From assembly GCA_002696025.1 (NCBI GenBank), contig NZQU01000057.1, positions 1-8,218 of the forward strand: 8,218 nt of DNA, given 5' to 3'. The notes under the pieces are model-generated. The model saw nothing but the letters and a program-made list of their open reading frames with translations, did no database searches and was not told the origin of the DNA. The first letter of the stretch is position 1, and the number at the start of each line of letters is the position of its first letter. This stretch comes from Crocinitomicaceae bacterium (GTDB lineage Bacteria; Bacteroidota; Bacteroidia; Flavobacteriales_D; Crocinitomicaceae). Below, piece after piece: positions 1-5,101 of the stretch. Position numbers and translations under genes: made by a program.

Positions 1-216
1 GATACAAGTTATTTAATGGCTTTGGTTGAAAGAGACCCGATTAAAAGAGGCGAGTATCTCGTTGCTTGTGATCAACAAATAATTGACGATGCAGTTGTTG
101 TGCCAGTATATCGAGATGACTTTTTAGTGTTTTTAAATTTGAAAGTCAGAGATTTCTCTGTAAACAGTATGGAGATTATCGATTTATCTTCAGTTTATAT
201 TAAAGAAATTAAATAG
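1..216 (+). CDS. C-terminal end of a probable ABC transporter substrate-binding protein, family 5 (partial)
   Basis: The frame is open from the first base, so this is the last 71 codons of a gene that starts outside the window; the internal ATG at 16 is not a believable start. The fragment resembles the C-terminus of extracellular solute-binding proteins of the oligopeptide/nickel family (SBP_bac_5). There is a helix with 'EYLVACDQQIIDDA', then a strand 'VVVPVYRDDF' matching the family's 'dDap.iPlyy', then 'VRDFSVNSMEIIDLSSVYI', which matches the usual closing 'v.g...N....dl..v'. By family, such a protein binds peptides or other solutes outside the inner membrane and delivers them to an ABC permease. 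The ligand cannot be told from this end. It converges on engB and overlaps it by 8 bases. The assignment rests on pattern memory over a short segment, so it is moderate. Confidence 0.65.
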   Translation, partial: DTSYLMALVERDPIKRGEYLVACDQQIIDDAVVVPVYRDDFLVFLNLKVRDFSVNSMEIIDLSSVYIKEIK

Positions 217-224
217 ACTTTAAT
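208..224. repeat. Small inverted repeat across the overlapping stop codons
   Basis: ATTAAA (208-213), a 5-base loop (214-218) and TTTAAT (219-224) form a perfect 6-bp palindromic stem. It spans the stop codons of both convergent genes: TAG at 214-216 on plus and TAA at 209-211 read on minus. The stem is all A/T and has no flanking T-run, so it is at best a weak bidirectional transcription stop. In DNA this AT-rich it could be chance. Confidence 0.3.
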
Positions 225-808
225 ATATCATCAATGTAACTTAGAATCTGTTCTTGCCCATGTTTTGATGTACTTGAGCTAACGAATATAGGAGGGAGCT
301 CTTCCCATTGCTCTTTAAGTTTCTTTTTATAGCCAGTTAGGTTTTTTGATAACTGTGAAGAAGCTATTTTATCAATTTTTGTAAAAATTAAAGAAAAAGG
401 GATATTGTTTTCACCACACCAATTTATAAACTCTAAATCAATTTTCTGAGGAGCATGTCGAGAGTCCAAAAGAACAAATAGATTTATTAGATTGGGCCTG
501 TTTATAAGGTAATTAGAGATGAATTTTTCCCATTTTCGTCTCTCAGTTTTTGCTGCTTTTGCATAACCATAACCAGGAAGGTCAACAAGGTACCAGCTAT
601 CGTTGATGATGAAGTGATTAATTAATTGAGTTTTGCCTGGTGTTGAAGATGTTTTAGCTAAATTTTTTCTGTTTGTTAACATGTTAATCAAAGAAGACTT
701 GCCAACATTAGACCTACCAATAAAAGCAAACTCATAAGTGTCATTTTGCGGGCACTTTTTATAATCTGTAGCAGAAACAACAAATTCAGCATTTTTAATC
801 TTAAGCAT
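209..808 (-). CDS. engB: Ribosome biogenesis GTP-binding protein EngB/YsxC (YihA)
   Basis: TRAFAC-class GTPase of the EngB/YsxC family, which acts in the cytoplasm in assembly of the large ribosomal subunit and is usually essential. With the ATG at 806-808 the protein is 199 residues, the normal family length. All GTPase motifs are visible: G1 'GRSNVGKSS' (31-39), G2 threonine in 'STPGKT' (55-60), G3 'DLPGYGYA' (76-83), the family 'DSRH' (115-118), G4 'TKID' (143-146) and G5 'VSSSTSKHG' (176-184). The frame stays open upstream to an ATG at 947-949. That would add 47 residues unlike any EngB and would run through the promoter and start of the divergent gene, so I chose the internal start. A TAnnTTTG motif lies 3 bases before this ATG, suggesting a leaderless or nearly leaderless mRNA. 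The 3' end overlaps the convergent transporter gene by 8 bases. Confidence 0.96.
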   Translation of the reverse strand: MLKIKNAEFVVSATDYKKCPQNDTYEFAFIGRSNVGKSSLINMLTNRKNLAKTSSTPGKTQLINHFIINDSWYLVDLPGYGYAKAAKTERRKWEKFISNYLINRPNLINLFVLLDSRHAPQKIDLEFINWCGENNIPFSLIFTKIDKIASSQLSKNLTGYKKKLKEQWEELPPIFVSSSTSKHGQEQILSYIDDILKSI

Positions 809-811
809 GCG

Positions 812-839
812 CAAAGGTAATTTATAATTACAAAACAAA
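812..839 (-). promoter_or_regulatory. Candidate promoter of engB
   Basis: Read on minus, TACCTTTG (819 down to 812) matches the Bacteroidota -7 consensus TAnnTTTG exactly. A TTTG at 839-836 could serve as the -33 element, with a 16-base spacer, slightly shorter than the roughly 17-23 usual for these promoters. The -7 motif ends 3 bases before the engB ATG, so transcription would begin at or beside the start codon. Confidence 0.5.
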
Positions 840-843
840 TGTA

Positions 844-851
844 TAGCTTTG
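844..851 (+). promoter_or_regulatory. Candidate -7 element for the cystathionine gamma-synthase-family gene
   Basis: TAGCTTTG matches the Bacteroidota -7 consensus TAnnTTTG exactly and ends 17 bases before the chosen ATG at 869, giving a short leader of roughly 10-12 bases. No TTG or TTTG stands at the expected -33 distance (around 820-825 the sequence is only TTTAT), so support is partial. It lies back to back with the engB promoter. Confidence 0.4.
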
Positions 852-868
852 GTATTAAAATTTTGAAT

Positions 869-2017
869 ATGAAAATAGGAACCAAGGCCATTCATGCAGG
901 AGTTTCCCCAGATGAAACTACTGGTGCTATAATGACACCCATTTATCAAACATCAACCTATGTTCAAGAAGGTGTTGGAAATCATAAGGGGTATGAATAT
1001 TCTAGAACCCAAAACCCAACTAGAAGCGCCTTGCAGAAAAGCATTGCCGCTTTAGAAAATGGGGAGTATGGCGCTTGTTTTGGTTCAGGATTAGCTGCGA
1101 TTGACTGCCTAATTAAGATGCTAAATCCTGGAGATGAAGTGATTTCAACCAATGATCTTTATGGTGGTAGTTATAGGATTTTTAAAACAATATTTGAAAA
1201 ATATGGAATAGTTTTTCACTTTGTAAACATGATCAACAAACAAAATGTTGAAGAAAAAATTAATTCTAAAACAAAACTCATTTGGATTGAAACACCAAGC
1301 AATCCAATGATGAATATTATAGATATTGAAGCAATGGTTTCAATTGCAAAGGGCAATAAGATTATGGTTTGTGTTGACAACACATTTGCGACGCCATACT
1401 TGCAAAATCCGTTAGATCTTGGGGCTGATGTGGTGATGCATTCAGTAACTAAGTATTTAGGAGGCCACTCAGATGTAGTTATGGGTGCTCTGGTTACTTC
1501 AAATGTTAAAATAGCTGATGAAATGTATAGAATTCAAAATTCATCCGGAGCCATTCCAGCACCGATGGATTGTTTTTTAGTTTTAAGGGGAATAAAAACA
1601 CTTCATGTTAGAATCCAAAGACATTGTGAAAATGCCGAAAAAGTTGCTCATTTTTTAAAATCACATGCTAAAGTTGATAAGGTATACTGGCCTGGTTTTG
1701 AGGAGCATTTGAATCATGATATTGCTAAAAAACAAATGAGAGGCTTTGGCGGTATGATTTCTTTTAATTTAAAAGATAATCAATTGGAAGATGCCTTAAA
1801 AGTGGTGAGTAAAGTTAAGGTGTTTTCACTTGCAGAATCATTGGGGGGTGTTGAGTCTTTAATTGGTCACCCTGTAAGTATGACTCATGCATCAATTCCA
1901 AAAGAAGTAAGAGAAGAAAGTGGTGTAGTTGACTCTCTAATAAGGCTTAGTGTAGGCATTGAGGATGCTGAAGATCTGCTTGAAGACCTCGAACAGGCTT
2001 TGTCAAATTTATATTAA
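869..2017 (+). CDS. metB: Cystathionine gamma-synthase / gamma-lyase family PLP enzyme
   Basis: Cys/Met-metabolism PLP-dependent enzyme of fold type I, cytoplasmic, probably a homotetramer. Taking ATG 869 gives 382 residues starting 'MKIGTKAIHAG', the usual N-terminus of the family; an ATG at 839 in frame would add ten atypical residues and overlap the promoter. Visible landmarks are 'YSRTQNPTR' (44-52, Tyr/Arg that hold the PLP phosphate of the neighbouring subunit), 'FGSGLAA' (71-77), 'ETPSNP' (141-146), 'VDNTF' (169-173, Asp170 to the pyridine N), 'SVTKYLGGHSD' (192-202, Lys195 as PLP Schiff-base lysine) and 'AESLGGVESL' (322-331). Glu323 in the 'AESLGG' context fits gamma-synthase/gamma-lyase rather than beta-lyase. 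Sequence alone does not separate synthase (O-acyl-homoserine plus cysteine to cystathionine) from lyase or methionine gamma-lyase, so the symbol is provisional. A small membrane-protein gene follows 22 bases downstream, probably on the same transcript. Confidence 0.9.
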   Translation: MKIGTKAIHAGVSPDETTGAIMTPIYQTSTYVQEGVGNHKGYEYSRTQNPTRSALQKSIAALENGEYGACFGSGLAAIDCLIKMLNPGDEVISTNDLYGGSYRIFKTIFEKYGIVFHFVNMINKQNVEEKINSKTKLIWIETPSNPMMNIIDIEAMVSIAKGNKIMVCVDNTFATPYLQNPLDLGADVVMHSVTKYLGGHSDVVMGALVTSNVKIADEMYRIQNSSGAIPAPMDCFLVLRGIKTLHVRIQRHCENAEKVAHFLKSHAKVDKVYWPGFEEHLNHDIAKKQMRGFGGMISFNLKDNQLEDALKVVSKVKVFSLAESLGGVESLIGHPVSMTHASIPKEVREESGVVDSLIRLSVGIEDAEDLLEDLEQALSNLY

Positions 2018-2039
2018 CTTTAAATTAAATACATAAAAT

Positions 2040-2228
2040 ATGGAAGACTTTTTTCAAAGCAAGCGCTTGAAATTTTTATTTTTATTATTATCTGTTGTTT
2101 TTATTTTTTCAATAGCTGTCTTAGATGGTCAGCATGAAATAGGACAAGTTATTGCTTGTGGTTTAGTCGCAGGATCTTCATTGCTCTGTTTTGTTAAACT
2201 GCTTATTTACGAAAACGATAAGAAATAA
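2040..2228 (+). CDS. Small two-helix membrane protein, unrecognised (62 aa)
   Basis: I do not recognise this protein. It has a short charged N-terminus ('MEDFFQSKR'), a hydrophobic segment at about residues 12-28, a polar loop 'DGQHEIGQ' (29-36) with the only histidine, a second hydrophobic segment at about 37-57, and the polar end 'ENDKK'. This reads as a helical hairpin in the inner membrane; the basic residues just before helix 1 and after helix 2 suggest both ends face the cytoplasm. It starts with ATG after an A-rich stretch, 22 bases past the stop of the PLP-enzyme gene with no terminator between, so it is probably cotranscribed. Its last base is separated by a single base from the stop of convergent pgk. 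The composition is clearly membrane-like and no longer gene lies in another frame here, so I think it is real. Confidence 0.7.
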   Translation: MEDFFQSKRLKFLFLLLSVVFIFSIAVLDGQHEIGQVIACGLVAGSSLLCFVKLLIYENDKK

Positions 2229-2229
2229 A

Positions 2230-3420
2230 TTAATTTAAAATCGCATGTATTCCTGGAAGCGTTTTGCCTTCCAAATACTCTAGCATTGCACCTCCTCCTG
2301 TTGAGACATATGATACCTCGTCAGCTAAATTGAATTTATTAATTGCCGCTACTGAATCGCCACCTCCAATTAGTGAAAAAGCACCATTTTTAGTTGCATT
2401 TTTAATGGCATGAGCAATACTTTTTGTACCACTTTCAAAATTTGAAAATTCAAAAACACCCATCGGTCCATTCCACAAAATTAACTTGGAATTATTGATG
2501 ACATCTGAAAATATTCCTTCACTTTTATTTCCAATATCAAGCCCCATTAAGCCTTTTTTTATATCATTTATATGTGTTTCTTCTTTGTTGGCATCGTTGC
2601 TAAAAGAGTCCGCTGTTAAAGTATCAACTGGCAAATGTATTTTGACATTTTTCTTTATTGCTAATTCTTGAATATTTAATGCTGTTTCTAAAAAGTCATC
2701 TTCAACAAGAGATGATCCAATTTTTCCTCCATTTGCTTTTATAAAAGTATATGCCATACCCCCTCCAATAATTAAATGATCTACTTTATTGAGTAAGTTT
2801 TCTATTATAGGAATTTTAGAAGATACTTTTGCTCCTCCAATTATTGCGGTTAATGGTTTTTGATTGCTATTTAAAACCTTTTCTAAACTTGTTATTTCTC
2901 CCTCCATTAAAACCCCAAACATTTTATCATTTGGGAAGAATTCTGCAATTACAGTAGTGCTCGAATGTGCTCTATGTGCAGTTCCAAAGGCATCATTAAT
3001 AAAGCAGTCTCCTAGTTGTGATAAAGATTCAGCAAAAGCTTTGTCTCCTTTTGTTTCTTCACTGTGAAATCTAACATTTTCAAGTAAAGTGATTTCCCCA
3101 GTCTTCATGGCTTGGCAGATGTTTTTTGCTTCATCACCAATGCAATTATTACTAAAATGCACTTTAGTACTGCTTAGTTTTTCAAGGTGTTCAACTAAAT
3201 GAATTAAAGAAAAGTCATTTTCGGGTCCGTTTTTAGGCCTGCCAAGGTGAGACATAATGATGGCGCTTCCGCCATTTTTAATAACGTGTAATATGGTTGG
3301 AAGTGCTGCACGAATTCTAGTGTCATCTGTAATTTTTTTTTGCTTATCAAGGGGAACATTGAAGTCTACCCTTATTAATGCTTTTTTATTTTTAAAATTA
3401 TAGGATTGTAAAGAATTCAT
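2230..3420 (-). CDS. pgk: Phosphoglycerate kinase
   Basis: Glycolytic/gluconeogenic enzyme that transfers phosphate between 1,3-bisphosphoglycerate and ADP in the cytoplasm. The 396 residues match the usual bacterial length of about 390-400. Motifs appear in order: 'RVDFNVPL' (17-24, substrate-binding signature), 'SHLGRPKN' (57-64), 'ENVRF' (114-118), 'FINDAFGTAHR' (140-150), 'GGAKVSSKI' (195-203, hinge/nucleotide region), 'GGGMA' (219-223), 'WNGPMGVFE' (316-324), 'GGGDS' (352-356) and 'STGGGA' (373-378). The gene is intact. It starts 6 bases after gldH stops, so it is the last gene of a ricT-gldH-pgk run, and its own stop lies one base from the stop of the convergent small membrane-protein gene. 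The ATG is preceded by an A-rich stretch, not a Shine-Dalgarno sequence. Confidence 0.98.
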   Translation of the reverse strand: MNSLQSYNFKNKKALIRVDFNVPLDKQKKITDDTRIRAALPTILHVIKNGGSAIIMSHLGRPKNGPENDFSLIHLVEHLEKLSSTKVHFSNNCIGDEAKNICQAMKTGEITLLENVRFHSEETKGDKAFAESLSQLGDCFINDAFGTAHRAHSSTTVIAEFFPNDKMFGVLMEGEITSLEKVLNSNQKPLTAIIGGAKVSSKIPIIENLLNKVDHLIIGGGMAYTFIKANGGKIGSSLVEDDFLETALNIQELAIKKNVKIHLPVDTLTADSFSNDANKEETHINDIKKGLMGLDIGNKSEGIFSDVINNSKLILWNGPMGVFEFSNFESGTKSIAHAIKNATKNGAFSLIGGGDSVAAINKFNLADEVSYVSTGGGAMLEYLEGKTLPGIHAILN

Positions 3421-3426
3421 GATTGA

Positions 3427-3888
3427 TTACTTTTTATTCGGGATTTTTAATGTGGCATCAAGAACTTCCTTTAGGTCTCCTTCTTGAGTTGCCAATTCTA
3501 AAACAAAATTATATTTGCCTATTTGAGGAAGTTTTCTCTTGCTGAATTTAAATATGTTTTCGATAATGGTTCCAGATTTAATTCCTTTCCAGCTGCCATC
3601 TGAATGGGTTGTTTTAATTTCGAATGCTTCCTTTGATTGTTTTCCTTTAGGTGGAGTAGAATATAGGTAAACCCAAATATTGTTGTACTTGTAATCAGTA
3701 GTAGTGCGAATTGAAAAGATGAAATCATATAACTGGTTTGTATCTTTTATATCAACAGTAAAAGAGGGCTTGTCTTTTAAACGCCAAGTGTTGTCTTTAA
3801 ATTTATGTGATTTTATATAATACGGAGAATCGGAACAGCTAAAGATGAGAAAAACCAAACAAAGTAATATGGAAGAAGCAATTTTCAT
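3427..3888 (-). CDS. gldH: Gliding motility / T9SS-associated lipoprotein GldH
   Basis: 153-residue predicted lipoprotein: hydrophobic signal segment (about 4-17) ending in 'LIFSC', with Cys18 as the lipidated residue, followed by 'SDS'. The mature part has the GldH pattern: 'NTW' (33-35), 'FTVDIKDTNQLYDF' (43-56), 'RTTTDYKYNNIWVYL' (61-75), 'PPKGK' (79-83), 'DGSWKG' (97-102) and 'IGKYNFVLE' (123-131). In Flavobacterium johnsoniae GldH is needed for gliding and for function of the linked type IX secretion system; its biochemical role is not known. Homologues also occur in non-gliding Bacteroidota, so motility should not be assumed. The start overlaps the ricT stop (ATGA, 3885-3888), implying translational coupling, and pgk follows after 6 bases. 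The probable T9SS client encoded further upstream on the same strand suits the presence of GldH. Confidence 0.85.
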   Translation of the reverse strand: MKIASSILLCLVFLIFSCSDSPYYIKSHKFKDNTWRLKDKPSFTVDIKDTNQLYDFIFSIRTTTDYKYNNIWVYLYSTPPKGKQSKEAFEIKTTHSDGSWKGIKSGTIIENIFKFSKRKLPQIGKYNFVLELATQEGDLKEVLDATLKIPNKK

Positions 3889-5045
3889 TTTTTATTTTTT
3901 GAGTGACCGGGTTTTTTATTTTTTTGAGATTGGTTTTTATTTTTTCGTTTGTTTTTTCTTTTCTTAAAAGAGCTTTCAAATCTGTTAACACTATCTTGTC
4001 CTACTACGTTAGAGTATGCAGGTGCTTCGGCCGATGTTTTATTTTCAAATTCGCTTAAGTCATCAGGAAAAACCCCTTTTTTATTTAAAGATGAAATTTT
4101 CACAGAATCTTCTGGTTTTAATGCAAAAAGACCTGTTTCACCTGGATATCCGTACCAAATTATTTTTTTAAATACATCAGTTTTAATATGATTAGCGACA
4201 CCTTTTTTTGTCTTTAGTTTGGAATTAAATTTGGGTGTTGAGTTTATGGCATCCAAATATGTTTCTAATTCATAATTTAAGCAACATTTTAGTCGTCCAC
4301 ATTGTCCAGAAAGTTTTTCAGGATTTAACGATAGTTGTTGATATCGAGCAGCAGATGTTGAAACGGATCTAAAATCAGTTAGCCAAGTTGAGCAACACAA
4401 TTCCCTGCCACAAGAACCAATACCGCCAAGCCTAGCTGCTTCTTGTCGATATCCCAGCTGTCTCATTTCTATTCTTATTTTAAATTCGTCAGCTAACTTT
4501 TTAATCAAGCTCCTAAAATCAACTCTTTCTTCTGCTGTATAATAAAAAGTGGCTTTCTTTAAGTCGGCTTGATACTCCACATCAGATATTTTCATTTTTA
4601 GACCAAGATCTAAGGCTATTGATCTCGATTTATGCATTACATCTTTTTCTAGAGATCTTCCTTTAATCCATTTTTCAATATCTACTGAGTCGGCAATTCT
4701 TCTAATTCCTTTTAATTCAAATGGTTTGGTATCAGGTGCTTTTTTATTGACTTGAATTCTTGCAAGTTCTCCAGTAATAGAAATAACTCCTACGTCATGC
4801 CCCGGGCTTGCATCAACCACAACTACATCTCCTGTTTGCAATGTGATGTTTTTAGAATTTCTAAAAAAATGTTTTCTGCTGTTTTTGAAACGAACCTCTA
4901 CAATGTCATATTTTTTATTTAACCCCGTTGTTTTAACATCCGAAAGCCAATCATAAACAGAAAGCATGCTGCAACCATCTGTATGGCAACTCCCATTGCT
5001 TTTGCAGCCCTTTTTGTTTTTATCAGAACAGTTATTACAACTCAT
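3885..5045 (-). CDS. ricT: PSP1-domain RicT/YaaT-family protein with Cys-rich head and Lys-rich tail
   Basis: 386-residue protein of the RicT (YaaT) family. In Bacillus subtilis RicT acts with RicA and RicF as an Fe-S-containing complex that helps RNase Y mature mRNAs; in Bacteroidota the partners are not established. A PSP1-type core spans about 110-197, including 'RVDFRSLIKKLADEF' (174-188), and leads into the hallmark region 'LGYRQEAARLGGIGSCGREL' (197-216). Two matching CGRxxCC motifs follow: 212-218 (Cys212, 217, 218) and 249-255 (Cys249, 254, 255), likely Fe-S ligands by analogy. Two additions go beyond the B. subtilis-like core: an N-terminal Cys cluster (Cys3, 6, 14, 20, 25) within 26 residues, and a basic tail at 361-386 made almost only of Lys, Arg, Asn and Gln. 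The tail is encoded by long A-runs that also form the upstream region of gldH, whose start overlaps this stop. It begins 56 bases downstream of the propeller gene. Confidence 0.9.
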   Translation of the reverse strand: MSCNNCSDKNKKGCKSNGSCHTDGCSMLSVYDWLSDVKTTGLNKKYDIVEVRFKNSRKHFFRNSKNITLQTGDVVVVDASPGHDVGVISITGELARIQVNKKAPDTKPFELKGIRRIADSVDIEKWIKGRSLEKDVMHKSRSIALDLGLKMKISDVEYQADLKKATFYYTAEERVDFRSLIKKLADEFKIRIEMRQLGYRQEAARLGGIGSCGRELCCSTWLTDFRSVSTSAARYQQLSLNPEKLSGQCGRLKCCLNYELETYLDAINSTPKFNSKLKTKKGVANHIKTDVFKKIIWYGYPGETGLFALKPEDSVKISSLNKKGVFPDDLSEFENKTSAEAPAYSNVVGQDSVNRFESSFKKRKNKRKNKNQSQKNKKPGHSKNKK

Positions 5046-5101
5046 ATTTTAAATAAAGGGTAAAGATAAATAATTATATAGGATAATTTACTTGTGTGTT
5101 T

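Noticed and set aside
290..296. AGGAGGG resembling a strong Shine-Dalgarno site, and a similar AGGAGG near 5518-5525
   Set aside because: Both lie inside genes read on the opposite strand, with no gene starting just downstream. None of the real starts in this window has such a site.
809..949. Longer engB start at the ATG 947-949, giving 246 residues
   Set aside because: The added 47 residues look nothing like EngB, and they would cover the divergent promoter region and the start of the PLP-enzyme gene. The ATG at 806-808 gives the family length and N-terminus.
2254..2273. TGGAAG/CTTCCA stem with 8-base loop as a terminator for the plus-strand transcript
   Set aside because: It falls in pgk coding sequence (residues around 383-389), the stem is only 6 bp, and no T-run follows. 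Codon content explains it as well.
2486..3067. Plus-strand open frames of 61 and 67 codons inside pgk, and similar ones at 688-891, 3519-3728, 3949-4191, 5527-5715, 6524-6827 and 7778-8005
   Set aside because: They lie in other frames or on the other strand of clear, conserved genes, resemble no family, and lack their own start context.
5061..5068. TATCTTTA (minus strand) as a -7 element for ricT
   Set aside because: It misses the conserved final G of TAnnTTTG and no TTG stands at the -33 distance. Possible, but too weak to annotate.
5072..5088. AATTAT/ATAATT hairpin between the propeller gene and ricT as a terminator
   Set aside because: The stem is 6 bp, entirely A/T, with no T-run after it on the transcribed strand, so it is not distinguishable from chance in this composition.
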